Origin: Cloeon dipterum
Taxonomy: Eukaryota; Arthropoda; Insecta; Ephemeroptera; Baetidae
Assembly: GCF_949628265.1 (NCBI RefSeq)
Contig: NC_088787.1
Span: forward strand, 19,706,501-19,770,500
Length of the DNA: 64,000 nucleotides
Reading direction: 5' to 3'
The position numbers and the translations under genes were made by a program. The notes under the pieces were generated by a model. The model was not told the origin of the DNA. It was given only the letters and a program-made list of their open reading frames with translations, and searched no databases. This document shows, piece by piece, positions 26,801-36,399 of this stretch (the stretch's first letter is position 1; every line of letters starts with the position of its first letter).

Positions 26801-29800
26801 AGCAAAAAAAATACCAAAAGATCGTTGAAAAGTTGACGTTTGCATGAATTCTGAAAAAAGCTTGTTAAAAAGCTTCCAACTGAATAATTCAATTTCCTCC
26901 ATAAACCCAGCCTAATAAAAATGCAGACCAAAAACTGTCGAGAGAGAGAGCGAGCGCAGATGGCAGCTTTCAAAACATTTCTTGCTTGTTAAAAAGACGC
27001 AGAACAAACCGACTGCGTTGCAACATAAAGAAATTACTCTTCCAGAAACAAGCATGGCGGCATAATTACATTTTTGGATCTCATTATACGCGGCTGAATA
27101 GGAGCCAAGTGGCAAAAAGAAAGAACAATTCAGGTGGATATTTATTTGTTACATTAACGAGCGTTGCTCTTTGTTCGCAGCCAAGCCTGAAGCGCCCCGC
27201 GACGAACCACACGTCGACCCAGCCATGATCGGAGTTCTCGTCGGTCTCGGCCTCATGTTTGTCATCATGTGCGTCGTCCTGCGCCTCTTCAGCAAGTGAG
27301 TAACGAAAATCTGGCAGGGAAAATTATTTCCTGGTGTGCCCAACTTTGATGAGCTACAGTAATTGGGATTTTTAACTGAACTGGGTAATTCGATTTTCCC
27401 GAGAGATTGTTTGATGAAGTATGCAATATTTTAAATTTCTTTAGAACATCCTCGTTTTTTGTCATGTTTTGAAATAAGTTTAGAGGTTTCGAAAACACTG
27501 ACAGACTTCCAAAAAATCGGGATGAAATCTGGAGAAATACGCTTCTCAGCACTAACAAAGTAATGAATAGCTAGAGATAAATCTATAACATTGAACTTTG
27601 TCACAAAAGATGCCTATTAAGACAGCCTAAAAATTAAAAAATTTTATAATTTTTAATTTGCATTTTTAGTTCTTATCTAAAACCCATCATTATTTTTATT
27701 TAATTGAAATTGTGAAGTAAAATGTTGTCTTATTGTCAGAATGGCACGATACATTGATTTTGACTCTCGGAAAATACTGGGGTCAGAAAAGACCATCAGA
27801 ACAACTGAGAAATCGAACGCTGGCGTCAGGGTAGCCCTCGAACAATGAATATAATTTAATTTCGCACGTGTGGCCTTTTTACTGACGTCTGACGGGTTCA
27901 GTATTGGTTCGATCAGCAAGTTTTGCGCTCACTGTAGGATTAGCCAAGTCAATAGCTTTCAGAATATGTGCAATTCGAGCATTTATTAGTTATCAGGGCA
28001 CTCAGGAAATGCCCTGATTCGCATACAGTCTTGATCCTTAGCAACCCTAGGATTTGACCTCATTTTTCCGGGAAATTGCATCCAATTTTCCGTCAATTTT
28101 ATTTCGACGCCTCTACTAATACACTGAAAAAAGGATGGCACTCGATCTAAAGAAAATTTAAAAATTCCAGTCGATTTAAAATCTTTCGGGGGAAACACCC
28201 AGGTAAAATCTACAAACAATTCTAGAATAATTTTAATTTGTTTTAAATACAGGGAAACTGGCAAAAAATATCATGTGTACCAGCTTAGAGAGAAATAAAA
28301 CGTTTATGTGCTCCATCAATTATCTTCTTGCTGGAAGTTCTTGATAGAACGATTGACAGAAGGAGCTTCTTAACAATCCTCGCCTGGCTAATAATCCCTT
28401 TTGCTGCACTTGACTCCAATTGTGGCATTTAACAAAGAGAGCGTGGAAACAAAAACTCCGTCCATTCATCAAGACCCCGCAGACACCGCAGACTTGTTGC
28501 CCGGCGTCACGCTCGCGTTCGAAAGTATGCAACCAGCACGTTTTAAGTGCTCGGCCGGTTGCATATCGTGCAAATGCCCACAATACCCAACGATATCCGA
28601 CGTCCGCGACAATCGCAAATTTTCCGCTCCAATAATAAAACGGCTAGAAATCATTCATTTCGCCCCGAGAGAAATATTTCATGCAATTCAATAAACAAAT
28701 AAATGCAGTTTTTATTCCGGCCGTTTGTCTATTTCCGAGTGCGGCGGCGGCGGCGCCGGTTGATGGATTGCACTCGTAAAAATGATCCAACCGAGGCCGA
28801 TTCTCCGCCTGCAAGACCATAAAACAATTTTTCCAATCAATATGGGAGGTATTTGGCTGGTCTGGTGCAACCGCGGCGCCGATGAAAGTTGAGCGCTCGG
28901 TGCCATTAGCCAGCGACGCGCTCGTCAATATCAATCGCTCTTTCGGGGCGCGATTAGGCAGAGTGCGGTTCATCTTGCCACCACTAAAATTTAATTTAAT
29001 TTCGTCCCAAACCATTATTGCTCCCTTCCCAGCTGTTTCGCACATTTGAATTAATGATCTCACTTGACGATGGGGCTTAGCCAAAAGGAAACTCATAATA
29101 GGATGGTGCGTTTTAGTTGGTGTGGAGAATTTACTGGATTAAATCACTTTTCAACAATGTTAAAAAGATTTCCAGATGAAACTCTATAATTCAACGGGTT
29201 TTTGCTAGGTATGAAGCGCCGTTGGAATAAAAACCTTTAGGAAATGCCAGGTTTTCATTAATATATTTTCAGTGTTGATATTTTGAAAATAGAACGATTA
29301 TGACTCTATTTAAACATAAAAAATTAACGATGTGTACTTTAAAAATACATTCTCTGAATTTTTTACATTTAGGGAAAATTAAAAATGTAGGGGTAAAAAC
29401 TTAAGACGATCAACTACATATTTCTTTCTAAGCTGAAACGATCAAACAAGCGCACGTAATTTCTATCCATTTGAACTTTACCTGAAATCGTTTAAGACTG
29501 TCTAAATCGGATAAGACTACGAGGAAAAGTATAGTATTACTACCCCGCGAGGAAATTTTCCCATAATTCAATTTTGGTACACTTTTCCCCGGAAATTATT
29601 TTTGATTGTTTTTCCCAGTTTTTCAGAAAAAAACCTAAAACAGCGTCACTTTAATTTTAATTAAAACAAAACGTAAGATTTCATCGAAAAATTGCCAATT
29701 AAATAAGGAAACTTGTGAATTATGAGTCAAAAACTTTGTCTAAGTCAGCTTAGATACGTTTAAAACTAAAAATGGTCTAAGAATAGTCGATTACTTAGCA

Positions 29801-32800
29801 AAAACGGTCTAAAAATAAGAGCCCTAAATTAAAACTATTTAATTTTCTAGTTATTAAATGGTTAGATTAAATTCTATTTCTAGTTAATTATTTCTACTAA
29901 CCAAAATTCATCTAATGGTTTTAACAAACAAACAAAAAAGTATTTTAAAATCAATATTTTCAAATCACTGAAATTGTTGTATCGAAATATATTCTAACGA
30001 AATCCAAAAATACTCTATCAACTAAAACGCAGATGAGTTTTCTTGTCAACCAAAACCGACTACTTGAAGTTAAGTTCATTGAAATTGAAACATATTTTTC
30101 AAGGGCCAAGAAAACCCTGATTTTTAAGATATCAAAATGTTGGTAGGATTTTTTAATCTAATTTAAGTTTTTTTTAACAGAAATGATAAAAAAAATCTTT
30201 GAAAGGTCATTGGCTGCTGCATCTGTTTTTAAGCACACAATGAGAGCACCCCCGCAAATCAAACTCTTGCATATTGTCACTACATACAGTGAACCAGCTG
30301 AAGTGTTTGTCAATTTTCCCACGGTGACTATATTTTTCTGACACGACTAACTTTTCTTCTGTATAAGAAGAAACTTATTACGAGATGTAAACAAATTTCT
30401 GCTATAAAAAATTCTTACTCTTGAGAAACAACTTTCACCCGAAGTTGGTTGTACTCTCGAGAGGAAAATTAATAACATGACTTCATCCTCGATGATTTCA
30501 GAGTTTTTTAATTAAACTCGGTCAGTTTTTTATCTCATGAAATAGGGCGACCTGGATTCACCAAAACTGGTCAGGTTTAATTAAAAACTCTGAAACCAAC
30601 AAGGAAAAGTCTTGTTATTCATTTTCCTCTAAAAAAATCCTCTTTGTTTTTCTTTCAATATTTTCTTGAAACACGGTGAACTAAATAAAAATTCAATTTT
30701 TCTGATGCGCATGCATGAGGGTTTGTGGCTGACTGTTTTTGCTTGTGTTGACATGCGTGTGTTGCGGGTTGCAGGGCTCGGTGGCGCGGCGAGAACAGGA
30801 CCATCTTCAACACGCCAAACCCGCGGCTGATGAACGTGTCGCTGCTGGACAGCAAGCTGCTGCACGGCGGCAACCTGGAGCGGCGCGCGAGCCGGGGCAG
30901 CGTGCGTGGCGCGCCCAGCAGACACGCCAGCATGACCTCGCTGCGGCCGGCCAACTCACCGACGGGTAACTCAATTGTCATGACGTCATCGGCTTCCGCA
31001 CGTGTGCACGCTTCAGGCAACGCCGCTAACCACCCTCCTAACACTACCACCACCACAACCATTACATCTACGCAATGACCTCCTAAGCTCAGGGGTGTTC
31101 CATTGGCCGGTGAGCATCCTCGCAGGACGTCCCATAATCAGACGCAGCAAAAAAAATTTCAACTAACTGACACCTCCACACGCTTTTCTTTTTCAATTTA
31201 ATGCAGTGTTTCCGTACTCAATGAGTCTCCAACCGCAAGGCTAGAGAATTTTAGTCGTTTTTTGCCTATAAGACCGTGTCCAAGAATAATTTTTAAGTTT
31301 TATTAAATTGTTTAGTATTTTGGACCAATTTGATATGAGACAGGAAATAAAAATAAACTCAGGGTTGAAAAATTTTACATTGAAGCAATTTCAAGTTTTT
31401 AAGTCAATCAGTAATGTTTGACAGATTAAGAAAAAATTGCAATTGTTAACGTTCAAAGCCGCCAAAAGGAGGCGCCATCTTCTGGCGCTGTGATCCAGAT
31501 CCAACCCTGTATCAATAAGCATTTTGGCGTCAAAAATACTTGGTTTTCAGCAAGTCAAGAATGTTCAGCAGCAGGATTGAATCTGAAATCGCGCTTTATC
31601 AGAAAATTCTAATAGAATTGTGGCGCCATCTGTTGCCGGCTTTGAACACTAGGAAATTTTCCAATTGATCCATTTCACCGATAAAGTTGGATCTTTAGGT
31701 CCAACGTGTTCAGATTTGGCCCAATCAATGCACCGTTTAAATTCAGGAATATTCTTCAGTGCTAGGATAAAAAAGCCGGCCGACTAAAATTCCCAAGTCT
31801 GTCAATCGTGCTGGACATTGCATACAATTCGGCTCGAGCCACTACAAACTTGTTTCCCTTCTGTGAACTGTTAGCTTAACTGTTCACTTGTGTCCCTGAA
31901 AATTGGCATCATCAAATATGCTCGGGCGTTGCAGCAAAACGGCGAAGTTTTTGCCCACTATTACCTGTGCTGCGGTTTGCAAAGTTCTGCGACCCTCGGC
32001 ACACCTGCGCCTGGATTTTGCCCAGCTTACTTCCTGGATACGGGCGTTTCTCGAGTCAGAAATTGCCGTTTAAGATCTCCCAGCTATGCGCTCGTTTCAG
32101 TAAAGATATCGAGGCACTAAATTCTAACTGGCTATAGGAAAGGGGAAAATCGACACGGCAAGTAATTTTTAAATAATAATGAAGACACGAATTAGCTCGG
32201 AAATTAAGAGTTTGTTTAAAAATAAAAGATTTTTAACAATGGACCATACTGTTCCAGTTAAGCTTGCAACTCTTCTCAGGAGACTTTTCTCTTCAACTTT
32301 CGCTTCCTATTAACAGAACTGATATTTTTTACTTCCAATAAAGCCAGGCGCAAGTTACGCTCGTAAGGCACGCAATGATATAAATCTTGATATCAGCATG
32401 GTCCTCAGGTGATTGCGTTACGAGAACGTGCTCGTATAGAAAAAAAGAGAACCAGGCCAGGTGAGGAAATTGCGTCTGCTGACACGGAGCAAATTTCCAA
32501 AATACGATCCCGCGCAGCAAAAAAATACGTTTTTCATCTGCCCCTTTCCCTCTTCCCAGGGCACGCAAGTAAACTGAAATATAAATAGTTCTATATCTCT
32601 CTTTCTTATTTCCTCTGAAAGTAGCTCTTCCGCTGCACCATCTCTTTCAGTCGGTATAAATCCCGAACTGCACCCCCTTTGCTAACTATCTTCTTTCTTT
32701 CCGTCCATCTCTAGTGGAGAAGTTCATCTGCGCAGAGTCGTTCATTCATTCACTCACTCACTCACATCCTTTTGTATACTGAACTCTGATCCTTTCCTTC

Positions 32801-35800
32801 CGTTCTTTCTCTTTTGTGCGAACCCAATTCTCTCTCTATCGCCCTCTTGAATTTTCATGTTTGGCCTCCGTTCAATGTGCCACTAAATGTGGAACGTAGG
32901 CTGTGTAGTGCCTGTTTCTTGCATGTCGACAACAAGCATGTCTCTCTTCTGCTGCACACCTCAGATATTCGTGTTTAGAATGTCTTTTCGTTGATCGTGA
33001 ATGTTAAGATTTTACAATGTGGGATTTATTATATTTAGGGTGAAAACTTTAACGGATACTCTCAGGAAATAAATAAATTCTTGGGTTAAGTAAAAATCGG
33101 AATGAGAATCTCACGATTTTGTGATTAATATAGCCTGTAATCAAACTACCTGACCTTTTAGATGACACAACTTCAGAATTATTTCAAAATTTGAAATTTA
33201 TATCCTGCTTCTTTACAAGGAAACCTCCACACGAGGTTCGAAACTAAAAGCAATTTTTATCATCAAACGTGAACTCTTTTGTGATGATTTCTTGGACCAC
33301 CACCTACAGTCCAAAACTTTCGATTTTAGATCAACTGTATAAATTTTCGAGTGTAGATTCCTCTCGACCAGACGAATCGATTGATGGATAGTTTTTTACT
33401 TTCTAAAAACTTATTGATTTTTTCATTGAGGTCACTTTAGGCCAAAAAAAACAATGAAATTTTAAAATTTCAAGTTAAATACTCATTTAAAGTTAAAAAT
33501 AAATTTCATTAATTAATAACAATAATAAGTTCCCATTGTTTGGCTCCGTAATTATACAAAAGTACGAATCATTTTCCTCTAATTCCATCAACATTTACAT
33601 GTCTGATGCAAAAAAATGCTTTTAAATTGGAAGAGTTCGCGGGGTTACCAAGATTATTGAAATTTGCTACCTCAATATAAAACCAAGTTGTCAAATTTTT
33701 CTCTAGCACGTGTATCACTTTATCCCCTCTGGTCCATTCACGATCAATTTTTCTCTCACGACACTGCTTCCTCGTCCCTTTTCAACAAAGTAGCCGTCAG
33801 CCTGTCACTTGGTATACTTCTTTGATTCGCCTCTCTCGCGGCTAACACTTTGCATTCAAACTACAACACACACCGTCCGTGTCTGTCCTTCCGGCTGAAA
33901 ATGCGCACAAAGCTGCAAACAAGCCGCTCGCCTCGGGTCGTTGCGCTAATCGATCCACCTGTTATTGCTGCATTCCAACTTCCAACCCGAACCACTACAT
34001 AAATATCGCACAGACTGCGGCTTTAAACGAGCCGAGTGCATTATTATCGCATTGACAGGTGCTTGTGCCGCAATGACGGCGACTTCGGTTCGCACGCGCC
34101 ATTACTTCGCCTTTGCATAATTGCTAGCGTGCGCTCACAACATCAGCTCTGCATGCTCGCCGACGACCAGACTTTTCACACCGACACACACTTCACAAAT
34201 TTCCCCTAAAATATGCTTGGGAAAATCGATTTTGTTGGGGACATGTGGAGATTAATATTTTACTTAAACAAACCTCATTTTCTCAGATAGACGTCAAAAT
34301 CAACTATAAACAGAAGCATAAACTTGATTTATTAAGAAAAATATTTTGAATTGGTGAAATTTGCATGCTGGATCGTACAACGCATTGAAAATTAACGATG
34401 AATTCGAATTACATTGGATTTTCATATTTCTAGGGCTGCGCGTGTAGGTTTTCAGCTGTTTTGTAGTTCATTTTCTTTTTAGAATTACTATCTAGATAGG
34501 CTGTAAAAATCGAAATTGGTCCATTCAGCCTTGCATATTAAAGTAATTAACTATTTCGACCTAAAGATTAAACCAAAAACGTACAGGCTCGCATATATTT
34601 AAACCTTTTGTTGCTTTAGAAGAGCTCAAACAGTGTTCAGGTTTTTGTTCTTGTGACGAGCTCGTTCTTGTGATAGCGCTATAAATGTGTGCAAAAACCT
34701 ATATCTCACTTGAAAACTGACTATCGTGAAAACAAAAAATTTCTTCTCTTCTCTTGAGTTGTGTTACAGTGTATGCAATGAGTTAAGTAATATAATTATT
34801 CATTATTTAACAAACCCAAAAAAGGAACATTTAAGCTTAAATATGTCGAACCTTCGATCGGGTTGCAATTTAATTTTAACTTATTTGTAGTTGTTATGAA
34901 AAGTTCATGATTTTAATTAGAAACAATTTTTAATGCCTTGGAATAAATCGTATGCAATGTTAAAAGAATCAGGAAGAAGCACTCTCCCTGTCCACACTTG
35001 CCGCAGTCCCCATCAAACACATCAGTAGTAAGAGCTTCTGCCACAGGAGGACTTCCCGCAGATTTCGAGTCATGCAGGAATCAAAGTGGCGAAATTCATC
35101 AGCCAGGCGCAAAGTGTATTAATTTTCGGCTGCTCGTAAAAGTTATCTGCCGCGGCAAACCAATAGATTACATTTTTCTCGCTTTACGGCCATCGTAAAA
35201 GCCACTTGTCTTGCTGGCTTCCGCAGCTCGAGTTGCGTTGCAAAAGGGAAAAATTAGCTGGAATCAGAAAAAGGGCAGTCTTGATTCTCAAAAGAGAAAA
35301 GTTTCCATCTGAAAAGTCGAAAGTTACCATTAGATTGTGTGTGCCGGGCGTGCCGGGAGAGAACTAGGCTTTTTGCAGCACATAGATGTTGAGCCGGTTG
35401 CATAACTAGCTTAACTATAGGCGTGCAAGATTTCCTGTGCTTTATTGTGACTCGACTTTTAGGCATGCTATAATTATTTATGATCGTGTTTTGTCATTTT
35501 TTTCTGCTCCTCTGTTGTTGATTGGATTAAGCAACAAATTAATTAAAATATTCCGAAATTAGGGTGTTAAACATTTTCAAATTTCCTACGGAGCACTGTG
35601 AATTTGTTAAAAAAAAAGAATATTCTAATGATTTTGATTTGCTGCTGCCGCATCATTTTAACGCATCCGCTTTTTCAATCAGTCTTTTTACTGGCATTTT
35701 GGTCCCGATTCTCGTATGTGCTGATTGTGTGTTGGCGTTGTGCAGGCTCTCGGCGGGGCAGTGGGGGAAGCAACGGGTCAACGCCGAAGTCACCCAAGGA

Positions 35801-35912
35801 GAAGAAGATCGCGGAGGAGCACGTCGACACCAACCATCACCCGGTGGGCACCGTAACCGTTGAGATGACCCCTCCAACCCAGCCGAACCAGCCCGAGAAG
35901 CAGGAGGTCTAG
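2101..35912 (+). CDS. EB/EGF-module single-pass membrane protein, 5' end missing
   Basis: Five exons join in phase: 2101-2244, 11005-11145, 27181-27295, 30775-30965 and 35746-35912, with stop TAG at 35910-35912. Intron phases are 1, 1, 2, 1, and the first exon also enters in phase 1. The product has two six-cysteine modules, a short linker, a hydrophobic helix (from Met-Ile-Gly-Val-Leu to Cys-Val-Val-Leu-Arg-Leu), then about 120 cytoplasmic residues rich in Ser, Arg, Gly and Pro. Cysteines are outside the helix and basic residues inside, as expected for a type I receptor-like protein. No signal peptide is visible, so at least one upstream exon is missing. The gene spans more than 33 kb, unlike its compact neighbours. 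I recognise the EB-like cysteine pattern but not a named orthologue. Ligand and function are unknown. Confidence 0.8.
2245..11004 (+). other. Intron of the EB gene (8.8 kb)
   Basis: The donor is GTGAGT at 2245 and the acceptor TTTTTGCAG ends at 11004. No coding exon is supported inside. AT-rich sequence alternates with GC-richer blocks near 3100-3500, 4180-4650, 5060-5420, 6420-7150, 8600-9190 and 9780-10190. These have no codon structure and are enhancer candidates. The word ATGCAAAT or its complement occurs at 3154, 3514, 5993 and 8761. Confidence 0.6.
3140..3290. promoter_or_regulatory. Candidate intronic enhancer core with POU and homeodomain words
   Basis: An exact ten-base word, ATTAATATGC, occurs at 3191-3200 and again at 3231-3240. 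An octamer ATGCAAAT is at 3154-3161. TTAATTAAT homeodomain-like cores lie between them within GC-rich sequence. This is motif evidence only. Confidence 0.3.
11005..11145 (+). CDS. EB-gene exon: second cysteine-rich module
   Basis: This 141-base phase 1-1 exon has donor GTCT|GTGAGT. Cysteine spacing is C-x5-C-x8-C-x4-C-x-C-x15-C, the same plan as the module in 2101-2244, so the two are tandem copies of one domain. One N-glycosylation sequon (Asn-Glu-Ser) precedes the first cysteine. Confidence 0.85.
12343..12655 (+). mobile_element. SINE-like element with a 5S rRNA-derived head, copy 1
   Basis: The first 55 bases or so match the 3' half of animal 5S rRNA: AGTA, then TTGGATGGGTGACCGCC, then a CCGG and GC-rich end. 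This covers the box C region of the internal Pol III promoter. Box A is absent, so the copy is 5'-truncated. The body (12403-12635) is nearly identical to 26567-26800, and both end in GGATAAAAAGAGC followed by an A run. That layout (Pol III head, body, A-rich tail, no protein) is that of a SINE of the 5S class. I found no clear target-site duplication. Confidence 0.65.
14832..14844 (+). repeat. Run of 13 cytosines
   Basis: This is a mononucleotide tract in AT-rich intron sequence and is prone to length polymorphism or assembly error. Confidence 0.95.
17832..17886. repeat. TA dinucleotide microsatellite
   Basis: About 27 uninterrupted TA units lie inside the EB-gene intron. Confidence 0.97.
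21408..22427 (+). CDS. Gag-derived, probably domesticated gene nested in an intron
   Basis: Exon 1 is 21408-21995 (196 codons from ATG). Exon 2 is 22311-22427 (38 codons plus TAG). Donor AAG|GTTAAA and acceptor TAGCAG are both phase 0, giving 234 residues. The protein carries the N-terminal region of insect Ty3/gypsy-type gag proteins (DUF7041-like). It has a Pro-Glu-Phe then Trp-Phe entry motif near residues 35-50, a Pro-Pro-Pro-Thr-Asn-Lys-Tyr block, and a Leu-Trp-Leu-Glu-Lys-Leu-Pro motif near residue 155. Exon 2 adds a charged helical tail. There is no zinc knuckle, protease, reverse transcriptase or LTR nearby. The frame is intact and GC-rich against AT-rich flanks, and a polyadenylation signal follows, so exaptation is likely. 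If the weak donor is not used, the frame runs on to a stop ending at 22064. Cellular role unknown. Confidence 0.7.
22536..22541 (+). promoter_or_regulatory. Polyadenylation signal of the gag-derived gene
   Basis: AATAAA lies 109 bases after the stop codon and is followed by a T/G-rich stretch, as expected for a functional 3' end. Confidence 0.55.
23414..23436 (+). promoter_or_regulatory. Paired octamer motifs
   Basis: Two perfect ATGCAAAT words (23414-23421 and 23429-23436) are 15 bases apart, about one and a half helical turns. They sit in a GC-richer intronic block that has a third copy on the other strand at 23017. POU-domain factors bind this word. Confidence 0.35.
26300..26384 (+). other. 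Possible alternative first exon of the EB gene
   Basis: An ATG at 26300 opens 28 codons ending at a strong donor, AAAC|GTGAGT, in phase 1. That is the phase accepted by the membrane exon at 27181. The joined product would lack both cysteine modules and start with a short basic segment before the helix. There is no transcript evidence, and a phase match alone has a one in three chance. Confidence 0.25.
26563..26818 (+). mobile_element. SINE-like element, copy 2 (head missing)
   Basis: It matches the body and A-rich tail of 12403-12650 with few substitutions, on the same strand and in the same intron. It begins at CGACTCGCTA and lacks the 5S-like head, which indicates 5' truncation on insertion. 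An open frame running through both copies reflects shared descent, not coding. Confidence 0.7.
27181..27295 (+). CDS. EB-gene exon: membrane helix
   Basis: The acceptor is TTCGCAG and the donor AGCAA|GTGAGT. It enters in phase 1 and leaves in phase 2. It encodes an acidic and proline-rich linker, then about 22 hydrophobic residues ending in Leu-Arg-Leu-Phe-Ser-Lys, a normal stop-transfer signal. Confidence 0.85.
27780..27980 (+). repeat. Dispersed repeat, copy 1
   Basis: About 200 bases match 53833-54030 on the same strand. Shared words include CTGGCGTCAGGGTAGCCC, CTGACGGGTTC, ATTGGTTC, ATCAGCAAG and CAGAATATGTGCAA. An internal inverted pair (GGCGTCAGG against CCTGACG) could form a stem. No coding frame. 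It looks like a short non-autonomous transposon. Confidence 0.65.
27992..28018. repeat. Perfect 9-bp hairpin
   Basis: ATCAGGGCA and TGCCCTGAT flank a nine-base loop just beyond the dispersed repeat. No T run follows and I assign no role. Confidence 0.5.
30460..30630. mobile_element. MITE-like inverted-repeat element (171 bp)
   Basis: The two halves are imperfect reverse complements over about 70 bases each. Both begin AGAGGAAAAT, continue through AATAACA and GACTT, and share TTTCAGAGTTTTT and AATTAAAC before a short central loop (30532-30562). No coding capacity. Target duplication not clear. Confidence 0.65.
30775..30965 (+). CDS. EB-gene exon: juxtamembrane and cytoplasmic tail
   Basis: The acceptor is GGGTTGCAG and the donor ACGG|GTAACT. 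It enters in phase 2 and leaves in phase 1. The encoded tail is basic, with Arg-Arg-Ala-Ser and Arg-His-Ala-Ser sites that resemble basophilic kinase targets. The exon is strikingly GC-rich. If the donor is skipped, the frame continues to TGA at 31076-31078, adding a Thr-rich tail, so a shorter isoform is possible. Confidence 0.8.
30966..35745 (+). other. Last intron of the EB gene (4.8 kb)
   Basis: No exon is supported inside. It contains a TA-flanked MITE (31449-31649), pyrimidine-rich stretches around 32600-32950 and 33720-34200, and otherwise AT-rich sequence. One octamer complement lies at 34359. Confidence 0.6.
31449..31649. mobile_element. MITE with mariner-type termini
   Basis: Terminal inverted repeats of about 28 bases (GTTCAAAGCCG, then CAA, AG, GGCGCCA) face each other at 31451 and 31647. 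TA dinucleotides flank both ends (31447-31448 and 31650-31651), the duplication made by Tc1/mariner transposases. The 200-bp interior has no frame, so mobility would have needed a transposase supplied in trans. Confidence 0.7.
35746..35912 (+). CDS. EB-gene last coding exon
   Basis: The acceptor is GTTGTGCAG. It enters in phase 1 and ends in TAG. It encodes a Gly/Ser/Lys-rich then Pro/Glu-rich tail ending Pro-Glu-Lys-Gln-Glu-Val, whose hydrophobic C-terminal valine could serve as a PDZ ligand (inference). Confidence 0.8.
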
Positions 35913-36399
35913 GTCCGAAGCAGCCAAGTTCAAAAAAACAAAATCCGATTTGCAAATTTAAGAGCAGAGATACTCTCTGAAACTACAACACACACTCTCT
36001 CTTTCTCTTTGCAGTTTAGATGTACTGGAGGTAAAAAATACTTAATTGCATTTCAATTATATCTACTTGTGCAGTTAATTAAATTTATTAATCGATCAGA
36101 ATTTGAGATTGAAGAGCAGAAAGTTGTTTAGCAAGAAAAGGAGCATAGAGAAACAATTGAACCAAGTAATTAACCGCAGCAATCAGTAATTAATTAACCG
36201 AGTAATTAATATTTAAGAGCGATTCCGCAGATGACGTTTAAGGAATCTCGTGTAGCAGTTCTTTTCCGGCCCCGCCCCCGGTAATTAAAAAAAAATGAAT
36301 CAAATAATACCTCCTCTTCCTCTGGAAGAACAGGAAAAATAATGTATTTGGCGTTGTAAACGGTAGACAACATAGGAGATCTCTGGAATACGGAATAAA
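35913..36399 (+). other. Probable 3' UTR of the EB gene
   Basis: This is AT-rich sequence after the stop. The first convincing AATAAA is at 36394-36399. Transcripts could extend further, and I cannot fix the end. Confidence 0.35.

Larger units (their letters stand above)
11146..27180 (+). other. Intron of the EB gene (16 kb) with nested features
   Basis: It contains the two 5S-headed repeats, a TA microsatellite, a C run and the nested gag-derived gene, listed separately. The rest is non-coding. GC-richer blocks lie near 11620-12000, 12940-13620, 13960-14560, 15410-15900, 16290-17050, 18540-18990, 19490-20190, 22680-23800 and 25130-25580. Octamers (ATGCAAAT or its complement) occur at 12170, 14286, 15639, 23017, 23414 and 23429. 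Confidence 0.6.
27296..30774 (+). other. Intron of the EB gene (3.5 kb)
   Basis: No exon is visible. It holds a dispersed repeat (27780-27980), a perfect 9-bp hairpin, a GC-richer block at 28300-29090 without codon structure, and an inverted-repeat element near its 3' end. Confidence 0.6.

Noticed and set aside
28644-29096. 150-codon open frame on the minus strand
   Set aside because: Residue usage is not protein-like and no splice or start context supports it. It is part of a GC-richer intronic block.
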